5,088 nucleotides of DNA, from positions 1 to 5,088 of the forward strand of contig VBAE01000022.1 in NCBI GenBank assembly GCA_005882415.1, in the 5' to 3' direction. Origin of the DNA: Alphaproteobacteria bacterium. GTDB lineage: Bacteria; Pseudomonadota; Alphaproteobacteria; Sphingomonadales; Sphingomonadaceae. The translations under genes and the position numbers were made by a program. The notes under the pieces are model-generated. The model ran no database searches. It had not been told where the DNA came from and was given only the letters and a program-made list of their open reading frames with translations. Positions 1 through 4,527 of this stretch are shown here, one piece after another. Within the stretch, counting starts at the first letter, position 1. Every line of letters begins with the position of its first letter.

Positions 1-114
1 CGATGGGTCGAGCTCGGCAGAGGGCGGAGCCGCGGTCTGGCCGTGCGCGGGCGCGATAAGCGCAAGCCCCAGTCCGGCCGCGCCGGCGAGCCGAAATCCT
101 CCCCGCAAAATCAT
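1..114 (-). CDS. N-terminus of a secreted or periplasmic protein (partial)
   Basis: Reading leftwards from an ATG at 114, 38 codons stay open to the window edge. The protein begins MILRGGFRLAGAAGLGLALI and continues APAHGQTAAPPSAELDPS. This is a textbook Sec signal peptide: a positive start (two Arg by residue 8), a hydrophobic Ala/Leu/Gly core at about residues 9-20, and a likely signal peptidase I site after AHG or AHGQ (residues 22-25), followed by a Pro/Ala-rich stretch. The mature domain is off the window, so its function cannot be named. No strong Shine-Dalgarno precedes the ATG. An in-frame TTG at 159 would add about 15 residues but would bury the signal peptide, so ATG 114 is preferred. 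Confidence 0.65.
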   Translation of the reverse strand, partial: MILRGGFRLAGAAGLGLALIAPAHGQTAAPPSAELDPS

Positions 115-183
115 GCGACTAGCTGTACCCAGCGCGCCTGAACGGCGCCAGTCCGCCAACAGAATGAATGCCGGCGCTAAATT

Positions 184-393
184 CTAATGAACCGAGCCGC
201 GAACCTCGTCGTTGCTCAGCGAGGCAATGACTCGCTCGATCTGCCGCCAATGGCAGAAGCGCAGGACATTGCCAGCATCCCGGCTGGTCTCGGCACGCAC
301 CGCCGCCTCCAGCCCGGCATTGTCGCCATAGCGGTCGATAAGGTCGGAGGCATCGGACAGTGCGGCCCGGCCGGCGATATAGGGTGCGTCCAT
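184..393 (-). CDS. Conserved small hypothetical protein, 69 aa
   Basis: The ATG at 393 is preceded by AAGGGA about six bases upstream, a good ribosome site, and the ORF ends at TAG 184-186. The product is a soluble acidic protein, probably all helical: residues 1-33 contain AALSDASDLIDRYGDNAG and AAVRAET, and the second half carries NVLRFCHWRQIERVIASL. There is no signal peptide or membrane segment. The Cys-His-Trp triplet near residue 48 is the only distinctive cluster. I recognise the overall style, including WRQIERVI, as a small conserved protein of sphingomonads with no assigned role. It lies divergent to the small membrane protein at 511-681 and shares an intergenic palindrome with it. 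Other frames here are shadows: this frame has the ribosome site and a natural residue composition. Confidence 0.75.
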   Translation of the reverse strand: MDAPYIAGRAALSDASDLIDRYGDNAGLEAAVRAETSRDAGNVLRFCHWRQIERVIASLSNDEVRGSVH

Positions 394-440
394 GACCGTC
401 CCTTAGCCCGTCGCGCCTTTCGCGACTGCCGACAGGTGTC

Positions 441-457
441 GTCAACACGGCGTTGAC
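441..457. promoter_or_regulatory. Perfect inverted repeat between divergent genes, candidate operator
   Basis: GTCAAC-ACGGC-GTTGAC is a perfect palindrome with 6-base arms and a 5-base spacer. It lies about 48 bases upstream of the minus gene start (393) and 54 bases upstream of the plus gene start (511), so it is nearly centred. Each arm carries a TTGAC, which could act as a -35 box in either direction, but no clear -10 element sits at the right distance. It is therefore a candidate regulator site by shape only. It does not match the alphaproteobacterial LexA box (GTTC-N7-GTTC). Confidence 0.35.
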
Positions 458-510
458 CATATTTGTCTCTCGGCATGGCGCGACGCATGAATCCCTGCCA
501 ATGGCCCCGA

Positions 511-681
511 ATGACCAAGGGCAAACCGATCGCCGGTGGCTTTTTCCTGTTCGCGCTGATCACGATCGGGTTCGTGTGGGGCGCCGCGACCGGCCAGGCT
601 ATGCGCGGTGTTTTGCTGGGCACGGCGGTTGGCGCCGCGGTCGCACTGCTCCTGTGGTTGATCGACCGCCGCCGCCGCTGA
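511..681 (+). CDS. Small two-helix inner membrane protein, 56 aa
   Basis: The product starts MTKGKPIAGGFFLFALITIG and ends in a positive cluster, LIDRRRR. Two hydrophobic segments are clear: residues about 7-24 (AGGFFLFALITIGFVWGA) and about 29-50 (VLLGTAVGAAVALLLWLI). They are joined by a short TGQAMR turn, and the second is rich in small residues suited to helix packing. Basic residues at both ends predict a cytoplasmic N- and C-terminus with a periplasmic hairpin. Further in-frame starts exist (TTG 463, ATG 475, ATG 487), but the added residues (MARRMNPCQWPR) do not look like a conserved start and none of the candidates has a strong ribosome site, so ATG 511 is chosen provisionally. The gene ends three bases from the convergent S24 pseudogene. 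Function unknown. Confidence 0.65.
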   Translation: MTKGKPIAGGFFLFALITIGFVWGAATGQAMRGVLLGTAVGAAVALLLWLIDRRRR

Positions 682-684
682 CTC

Positions 685-1255
685 TCAGTCGATCTTCCGT
701 CCGGCCCAGATCACCCTTCCGACACAATGGATTTCGGCCAAGCTGCAATCGGGCCAGTCGGGATAGGCCGGGTTGTCGGACTGGACCGTGACGCGGCTGC
801 CGATGGGGTTGAGGGCCAGGCGCTTGACCAACAGAGCATCGTCGATGCGCAGCACGTAGATGCCGTCGCGCAGGCCTTCGAGCGTATCGCCGGAATCGAC
901 CAGGATATCGTCGCCGGCATTCAGCGTCGGAGCCATGGAATCGCCTTCGACGCGAATGATGGACAGGCCACTCGCGGGCGTCGACGTCAGTGCCTTGAGC
1001 CAGCGCCGCGACGCGGGCGACACTGACCAGGTCGCCGGCCCGAACGACTTCCGGACCACCCAGCATCGCCTCCGGAATCGCCAGATAATCGGCCAGCTTG
1101 CGCCGATCGTCCTCACCGAGGCGCTTGGGCACGCCGCGCCGGATAAACTGCTGGATGTAGGCGGGATTCTTATTGAGCAGCCGTGAGAGGCCGGCAAAAT
1201 CCTCGCCCCGTTCGACGCACAGCCTTTCCAACACACTTCGCGGATCGGTTAACAT
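685..1255 (-). pseudogene. Broken Cro/CI-type S24 (LexA-like) repressor
   Basis: The first half reads in one frame from ATG 1255, with AGGAG six bases upstream: MLTDPRSVLERLCVERGEDF, then a helix-turn-helix-like region (LSRLLNKNPAYIQQFIRRG, KRLGEDDRRKLADYL), ending near GDLVSVARVAA. The second half lies in another frame: RWLKALTSTPASGLSIIRVE, the catalytic Ser motif GDSMAPTL, the Lys motif ALLVKRLAL, SDNPAYPDWPDC and a VIWAGRKID end. In the S24 family the Ser-Lys dyad drives self-cleavage in the linker between the DNA-binding and peptidase domains. Here that linker is almost absent: the two frames meet at about 990-1012, where family members as I remember them have about 20-30 more residues. 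I infer an internal deletion whose length is not a multiple of three, rather than a one-base error. The product would be a truncated DNA-binding domain with a junk tail. The ribosome site and operator-like repeat remain intact. Confidence 0.8.
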
Positions 1256-1269
1256 GATGGACTCCTAAA

Positions 1270-1287
1270 TCTAGGTTAATCCCTAGA
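1270..1287. promoter_or_regulatory. Inverted repeat upstream of the repressor start, candidate autoregulatory operator
   Basis: TCTAGG-TTAATC-CCTAGA is a perfect palindrome with 6-base arms and a 6-base spacer. It lies 15 bases upstream of the repressor ATG (1255), just before its ribosome site. A minus-strand TATAAT sits at 1299-1304, so the palindrome falls within or just downstream of the likely transcription start. That is the expected position for a repressor that shuts off its own gene. A matching -35 is weak (CAAATT at the right spacing). Confidence 0.5.
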
Positions 1288-1298
1288 CAAGTGGCGTT

Positions 1299-1304
1299 AT
1301 TATA
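1299..1304 (-). promoter_or_regulatory. Consensus -10 box for the S24 repressor gene
   Basis: On the minus strand this is TATAAT, a perfect sigma-70-type -10 element, 44 bases upstream of the repressor ATG. The 17-base spacing places only a poor -35 (CAAATT) upstream, so the promoter may be weak or need an activator. On the plus strand a perfect TTGACA at 1306-1311 overlaps this area but has no -10 at normal spacing. Confidence 0.4.
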
Positions 1305-1324
1305 CTTGACATACCCAGATAAAT

Positions 1325-1341
1325 TTGGCACCTGTTGCCAA
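1325..1341 (+). promoter_or_regulatory. Hairpin over the transposase translation start
   Basis: TTGGCA-CCTGT-TGCCAA forms a 6-base stem with a 5-base loop ending on the A of the ATG at 1341. No Shine-Dalgarno is visible before the ATG. A stem here would hide the start codon region in RNA. Sequestered starts are a known way for insertion sequences to limit transposase synthesis. The stem is short, so the assignment is tentative. Confidence 0.3.
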
Positions 1342-2258
1342 TGGCAAGCAAACTTTCATCGAAGCACCTTCACAACGAAGACGAGGCATTTGCCTATGTA
1401 GAGGCGCGCGTGTGGCCCAACGGCCCCGTGTGCCCGCACTGTGGCGGCGTCGAGCGCATCAGTAAGATGCAGGGCAAATCGACCCGCAAGGGCCTCTACA
1501 AGTGCTACCAGTGCCGCAAGCCGTTCACCGTTCGCATGGGCACGATCTTCGAAAGCAGCAAAGTGCCGCTGCACGTCTGGCTTCAGGCAATCTTCCTGAT
1601 CGCCGGCAGCAAGAAGGGCATCAGCTCCAATCAGCTAGCCAGCATCCTTGGCCTGACCGTCAAAACCGCATGGTTCCTGTCGCACCGTATTCGCGAGGCA
1701 ATGCGCGAAGGCGACCTGGCCCCGTTCGGCCAGGGCGGTGGCGCAGTCGAGGTCGGCGAAACCTATATCGGCCGCAAGAAGGGTATGCCGATCCGCGGTG
1801 CCTACCATCACAAAATGGCCGTGCTTGGCCTAGTCGACCGCGAAACCGGCAAAGCCCGCCTCTTTCACGTCGACAAGGCTTCCGGCGCGAACATTCAGCC
1901 GATCGTTCTTGAGAACCTGTCTCGCGAAGCGCGCCTGATGACCGACGAAAACTACATGTATCGCCGCATCGGTCGCGAGTTTGCCGAGCATTCAGCCGTG
2001 CATCACTACAACAAGGAATATGTGCGCGGCGACGTTACGACCAATACCGTTGAAGGCGCTTTCAGCATTTTCAAGCGTGGTATGCGTGGCGTCTATCAGC
2101 ATTGCGCCGAGAAGCACCTTCATCGCTACCTTGCCGAGTTTGAGTTTCGTTACAGTCATCGTCTGGCGCTTGGCGTTGATGACACCGCCCGTGCCGACAA
2201 AATCCTGTCCGGCATCGTGGGCAAGCGCCTGACTTATGAAAGGGCTGGTGCGCGGTAA
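1341..2258 (+). CDS. IS1595-family (ISXO2-like) transposase, 305 aa, first catalytic Asp replaced by Gly
   Basis: The protein belongs to the IS1595 group of DDE-fold transposases, which cut and join element ends. Counting from ATG 1341, an N-terminal zinc ribbon has CPHC (31-34) and CYQC (55-58). A helical DNA-binding segment follows (KKGISSNQLASILGLTVKTA, then WFLSHRIREAMR), and then the catalytic domain. The expected VEVDE motif reads VEVGE, putting Gly139 (GGC at 1755-1757) where the first catalytic Asp should be. The second Asp (MTDE, D202) and the Glu (TNTVEGAFSIFKRG, E238) remain, as does the typical end LGVDDTARADKILSGIVGKR. Length is normal and the frame is intact. One A-to-G change would explain the loss, so this copy is probably inactive. 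An upstream TTG (1335) would add two residues. The stop overlaps the ATG of the next ORF (TAATG). I found no convincing terminal inverted repeats. Confidence 0.93.
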   Translation: MASKLSSKHLHNEDEAFAYVEARVWPNGPVCPHCGGVERISKMQGKSTRKGLYKCYQCRKPFTVRMGTIFESSKVPLHVWLQAIFLIAGSKKGISSNQLASILGLTVKTAWFLSHRIREAMREGDLAPFGQGGGAVEVGETYIGRKKGMPIRGAYHHKMAVLGLVDRETGKARLFHVDKASGANIQPIVLENLSREARLMTDENYMYRRIGREFAEHSAVHHYNKEYVRGDVTTNTVEGAFSIFKRGMRGVYQHCAEKHLHRYLAEFEFRYSHRLALGVDDTARADKILSGIVGKRLTYERAGAR

Positions 2259-2413
2259 TGCCGAAAAAGAAGCACCCCGAGACACCGGAGGAGCAGAGCA
2301 AGCGGTTTCAGGCGGAGGTCGAAAGGCTTATCGCCGCTGGCGAACTCGACCCCGAAAAGGCGGACGCCACGCTCGACGCGTTAGTAAGGAAGGGCGCGAA
2401 AGATCAGGCGTGA
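2258..2413 (+). CDS. Small accessory ORF of the IS1595-type element, 51 aa
   Basis: The ATG at 2258-2260 shares its A with the transposase TAA stop, a TAATG junction typical of translational coupling. The ORF runs to TGA 2411-2413. The protein starts with a basic patch (MPKKKHPETPEEQSKRFQAE), continues with charged helices (VERLIAAGELDPEKADATLD) and ends ALVRKGAKDQA. It looks like a soluble two-helix or three-helix protein with a nucleic-acid-friendly N-terminus. From memory, small ORFs starting MPKK and containing PEEQS-RF occur next to IS1595-type transposases in alphaproteobacteria, which supports it as a real gene, but their role is not known to me. Possible roles are a transposition regulator or an end-binding helper. 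Its last 10 bases overlap the 3' end of the convergent antitoxin gene, so no IS end fits between them. Confidence 0.75.
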   Translation: MPKKKHPETPEEQSKRFQAEVERLIAAGELDPEKADATLDALVRKGAKDQA

Positions 2414-2724
2414 ATCAAGATGCGCTCGCCGATCTCTTGGCCCTCGTGCCGAACGGTAATCTCCACCTCTGAGTGAAGGCTGGTGATCGCCTTAATCAGA
2501 CGCGCGGCGCTGAAATCGCGAAACCGTCCACGGAGCACCCGAGAGAGGTCAGGCTGACTAATGCCGGTAAGCTGAGCGGCGGCAGTTTGGGTAAGACCAA
2601 CCTCAGCCATGATGCACGCGAGCTTTGAAACAAGGCCCGCCTTGAGCTTGTGTTCTTCGGCCTCGGGCATGCCGAGATCAGCGAAAACGTTGCCGCTGCT
2701 GCGCTCAAAAGCGACCTTAGCCAT
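2404..2724 (-). CDS. higA: HigA-type antitoxin, XRE-family DNA-binding protein, 106 aa
   Basis: This is the antitoxin of a toxin-first type II module: it binds and neutralises the toxin and represses the operon. The product starts MAKVAFERSSGNVFADLGMP, a short N-terminal arm typical of this group. An XRE helix-turn-helix follows at about residues 35-68 (LACIMAEVGLTQTAAAQLTG, then ISQPDLSRVLRGRF), with recognition-helix features SQPDLSR, and then FSAARLIKAI and a beta-rich tail (EVEITVRH). The ATG at 2724 is chosen because AGAAGGAGA lies just upstream and it overlaps the toxin stop by 8 bases (ATGGCTAA). Upstream in-frame starts run inside the toxin gene. The 3' end overlaps the last 10 bases of the convergent accessory ORF. 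The symbol is used for the family; no specific orthology is claimed. Confidence 0.88.
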   Translation of the reverse strand: MAKVAFERSSGNVFADLGMPEAEEHKLKAGLVSKLACIMAEVGLTQTAAAQLTGISQPDLSRVLRGRFRDFSAARLIKAITSLHSEVEITVRHEGQEIGERILIHA

Positions 2725-3091
2725 TGCTTGTCTCCTTCTGCCACTCAGCATACATTTTCTCAGCCGCTTGCAGCCTCGTTCGAATCTTCTCGATATCGGC
2801 TTTCGGCGTTTCAATTCCCTTCTTTGACTTCTTCTGGAACGCATGCAGGGCAAAAACCGCCCCATCAAACTTCACCGTGTAAACGGCTCGATACGTGTCC
2901 CCGTCGAAGTCATCGACCACTTCCAAAACACCACCCTTGAAGCCCTTAAGAGACTTCGCGTCCGGGTGCTTTCCGCCTTCCTGGGCAATGCCTAATGCGT
3001 AACCCATCACGTCGAGGACATCTGGCGGAAACGCCATTAAATCCTTTTTGCAGGACGCAACCCAGAAAAGCGGCTTCTCGTCACTCGCCAC
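2717..3091 (-). CDS. higB: HigB/Gp49-like toxin of the RelE/ParE superfamily, 124 aa
   Basis: The product matches the phage-derived Gp49-like/HigB toxin family (DUF891), whose known members are mainly ribosome-dependent mRNA nucleases that arrest translation. Visible hallmarks are KPLFWVASCKKDLMAFPPDV near the N-terminus, GYALGIAQEGGKHPDAKSLK, then GVLEVVDDFDGDTYRAVYTV (residues 54-73) and ALHAFQKKSKKGIETPKADI (81-100). Typical length is about 110-125 aa. The GTG at 3091 fits this length and lies just after a good promoter. In-frame extension to a GTG at 3181 is possible (154 aa), but it would run through an intrinsic terminator hairpin and a promoter, so it is rejected. No Shine-Dalgarno precedes GTG 3091, and the predicted transcript starts almost at it, suggesting a leaderless or nearly leaderless mRNA. 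The stop overlaps the antitoxin start by 8 bases, so the pair is one operon. Confidence 0.85.
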   Translation of the reverse strand: MASDEKPLFWVASCKKDLMAFPPDVLDVMGYALGIAQEGGKHPDAKSLKGFKGGVLEVVDDFDGDTYRAVYTVKFDGAVFALHAFQKKSKKGIETPKADIEKIRTRLQAAEKMYAEWQKETSNG

Positions 3092-3093
3092 AA

Positions 3094-3106
3094 CACCAAT
3101 ATGGTG
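3094..3106. promoter_or_regulatory. Palindrome over the -10 box, candidate HigA operator
   Basis: CACCA-ATA-TGGTG is a perfect inverted repeat with 5-base arms around a 3-base centre. It covers the whole -10 element of the toxin-antitoxin promoter and ends three bases before the toxin start codon. Binding of the antitoxin's helix-turn-helix domain here would block polymerase, the usual autoregulation of such operons. The arms are short, so the assignment is inference from position and symmetry. Confidence 0.45.
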
Positions 3107-3126
3107 GAACTGACATAGTACGTCAA
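3098..3126 (-). promoter_or_regulatory. Promoter of the toxin-antitoxin operon
   Basis: On the minus strand TTGACG (3126-3121) and CATATT (3103-3098) are separated by exactly 17 bases, a good sigma-70-type promoter. The predicted transcription start falls about six bases further, at or next to the toxin GTG (3091). A partial palindrome, TGAC-N7-GTCA (3111-3125), starts in the -35 and extends into the spacer. Confidence 0.6.
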
Positions 3127-3154
3127 TCGCTAACAGCCGATGAACGGGATTCAC

Positions 3155-3188
3155 AAAGAAAGGCGGCGGTGCTATGAACACCGCCGCC
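3155..3188 (-). terminator. Intrinsic terminator upstream of the toxin-antitoxin operon
   Basis: GGCGGCGGTG (3162-3171) and CACCGCCGCC (3179-3188) pair perfectly over ten GC-rich bases with a 7-base loop. Read on the minus strand, the stem is followed directly by TTTCTTT, the U-rich tract of a Rho-independent terminator. It would end transcripts from the micro-ORF unit at 3200-3312 and from the OB-fold gene, and so insulate the toxin-antitoxin promoter just downstream. There is no T-tract on the plus side, so it works in one direction. Confidence 0.8.
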
Positions 3189-3199
3189 GGTTAGTGCAC

Positions 3200-3253
3200 C
3201 TAGCCTGCATCGAGGTCGCCGCCCTGGCCGGGGTTTGGCGTCCTCTCTTGCAT
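3200..3253 (-). CDS. Second micro-ORF, 17 aa, coupled by TAATG (tentative)
   Basis: This ORF starts at an ATG sharing its A with the stop codon of the micro-ORF before it (TAATG) and encodes MQERTPNPGQGGDLDAG before a TAG. It is hydrophilic, rich in Gly/Pro/Asp, with no membrane or DNA-binding character. The stop lies 11 bases from the terminator stem. It has no ribosome site of its own, so it would depend on re-initiation after the first ORF. It could equally be the end of a decayed gene or untranslated RNA. Confidence 0.3.
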   Translation of the reverse strand: MQERTPNPGQGGDLDAG

Positions 3254-3312
3254 TAGCCCGTACCGCGTCCGCAGGCATTTAACGCGGCTAGAGCAACCCT
3301 CCTGATGGTCAT
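3253..3312 (-). CDS. First micro-ORF, 19 aa, with a perfect Shine-Dalgarno (tentative)
   Basis: AGGAGG stands six bases before an ATG at 3312, the best ribosome site in the window. The ORF encodes MTIRRVALAALNACGRGTG and stops at TAA 3253-3255. It has a basic start, a short Val/Ala/Leu stretch and an L-N-A-C sequence that resembles a lipobox, but the hydrophobic core is only about six residues, too short for a normal lipoprotein signal. It may be a real microprotein, a leader peptide, or the remnant of a small entericidin-like lipoprotein that lost its middle. I do not recognise it. Confidence 0.35.
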   Translation of the reverse strand: MTIRRVALAALNACGRGTG

Positions 3313-3351
3313 CGTTCGCCTCCTCTCATGCTTGAGAAGATGCCAACGGTT

Positions 3352-3396
3352 GAATTGCACGGCAATTTGAACGGCTCATTGAACTAGAATTGCACG
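3352..3396. repeat. Direct repeat and palindrome upstream of the micro-ORF unit
   Basis: GAATTGCACG occurs at 3352-3361 and again at 3387-3396, 35 bases apart. The first copy is also half of an inverted repeat, AATTGC-ACG-GCAATT (3353-3367). Related TTGAAC/GTTCAA words occur at 3368-3372 and 3406-3410. The block is AT-richer than its surroundings and lies just after the OB-fold gene's stop and before the micro-ORF ribosome site, where a regulated promoter would sit. I see no clear -35/-10 pair. Confidence 0.45.
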
Positions 3397-3407
3397 AACT
3401 CTCCCGT

Positions 3408-4429
3408 TCAATTGGTGGACTTTGGCACTTTACCGGGGTTTTTTGGACCGCGTATTGTACGGAAGATGTTCCAAAACCAGTCCCGAGGTACCTTCTTATC
3501 GTAGTATAGTGCTACTGCGCGCCTATGGGCTTCGCGCTCGCTGATGTTGGGCCATGCCGCCAGCGCGAACTCGCTGAATCGACGCGCCTCGGGACCGGAC
3601 AAGTTCGGACGCTTGTCGATTTCGGGTGGTGGGGTGGGAGCGCCCTTTGGTTGATCCTTTGCCGAGGCAATGTCCGCTTCGAGTTCGGCCTTGGGAATTA
3701 TCCGCAAGACTTCACAGTTTTGCAAAGCCACACCGCCGCCAGATGCAACCTTCATGATCTGCCCTTGGGCAAGGAGGCCGTCGCTCTTGTTGAGTTCGAG
3801 CGGTCGCTGATCCTCTCTCGGGAAAAAGAGGGCAATCATCCTTTGGGGGTCCGCACAATAGAGTGAAACGAGCGTATCAAACCCAGGCTCGTTGACGGTT
3901 ACGTTCACTACGACGCCCCTAACCCTGAGCCATTTGTCGACAAAGGGGGCGATGGCGATCTTCGCTTGCGCATCGGTAAGGCCGACCAATTTTCCTGCCA
4001 GCGTTTCCAGCGTTTCGTCTTCGACGAAGTCTTTAGCCTGAGAAACAACCGCGCTGGTCGGGTCTGGCGGCTCGGGCAATTTGGCCCGCGAACCTATACT
4101 TTCAGGGTGGAATCGAATGTCGAGCATTCGAACTTGGACCTGCCCTTGGAAAAAGTTCTGGTCGCCAGCACTCCAGAAATAATCTTCCCCCCAATCGTCG
4201 CATTGGCTCCAGAGGGACTTGGGGACCGGGCTGAAATCTATCCGCTTGCCGCCGATGTCTTCGTTCTGGCTACGGCTTGGATAACACCTGTCTTCAGCCG
4301 CGACATGATCCAGCGTTGAGCCGCGGCCTCTTCCCGATAGGCGGGCTGGATCAGTTCAAGGGCGGTCGCTGGCATCAGCCAGTCGTGGTTGAACTCTTCT
4401 TCAGTCGGTGGCTGCCATTCGTCCGCCAT
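3408..4429 (-). pseudogene. OB-fold-like hypothetical protein, about 340 codons, split by one frameshift
   Basis: The first 63 codons read from ATG 4429 (MADEWQPPTEEEFNHDWLMP, then AAQRWIMSRLKTGVIQAVAR) and hit a stop at 4238. The rest lies in another frame, open from at least 4319 down to TGA 3408, and includes GGKRIDFSPVPKSLWSQCDD and WGEDYFWSAGDQNF upstream of the ATG at 4127. Both parts look like good protein, so the break is at about 4250-4280 and a shift of one base restores about 339 residues. In the second part, roughly 50-145 residues past MLDIRF resemble a tRNA_anti-like OB fold (VDKWLRVRGVVVNVT, LVSLYCADPQRMIALFF, LLAQGQIMKV, GVALQNCEVL). A proline-rich linker and a basic C-terminal module follow (EREAHRRAVALYYDKKVPRD, WFWNIFRTIRGPKNPGK). 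Function unknown; nucleic-acid binding is plausible from the fold only. An interruption by sequencing error cannot be excluded. Confidence 0.75.
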
Positions 4430-4527
4430 CGGCGGTGGGTATGTATTCTATAACATCGCCAGACAAGTAGGAATTGCGTTGGAATTTAACGTGCCGCCGA
4501 GTCGCCCCGGACAAAAGGACTACGCGC

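Noticed and set aside
727..1186. Plus-strand ORFs (99 and 108 aa) across the S24 pseudogene
   Set aside because: They are antisense readings of the GC-rich repressor gene, without ribosome sites or family features.
1306..1311. Perfect plus-strand TTGACA upstream of the transposase
   Set aside because: No -10 element at 15-19 bases downstream; the nearby GATAAATTT is too close. Not called as a promoter.
2236..2472. Plus-strand 78-aa ORF after the transposase
   Set aside because: It is in a different frame from the well-formed 51-aa accessory ORF and runs through the antitoxin 3' end; low-complexity Arg/Gly content.
3092..3181. 30-residue N-terminal extension of the toxin from GTG 3181
   Set aside because: It would be encoded across an intrinsic terminator hairpin and the operon promoter, and makes the toxin longer than the family norm.
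3181..3407. Possible tRNA, CRISPR or attachment site in the gene-poor gap
   Set aside because: No cloverleaf arms, no regularly spaced repeats beyond the two 10-base copies, and no tRNA 3' end; the gap is better explained by the micro-ORF unit.
3525..4319. Plus-strand ORFs (113 and 117 aa) across the OB-fold gene
   Set aside because: Antisense shadows; the minus strand gives the coherent domain pattern.
4430..4527. Promoters in the divergent gap between the OB-fold and helix-turn-helix genes
   Set aside because: AT-rich words such as TATAGAAT (minus strand) are present, but no -35/-10 pair has acceptable sequence and spacing on either strand.
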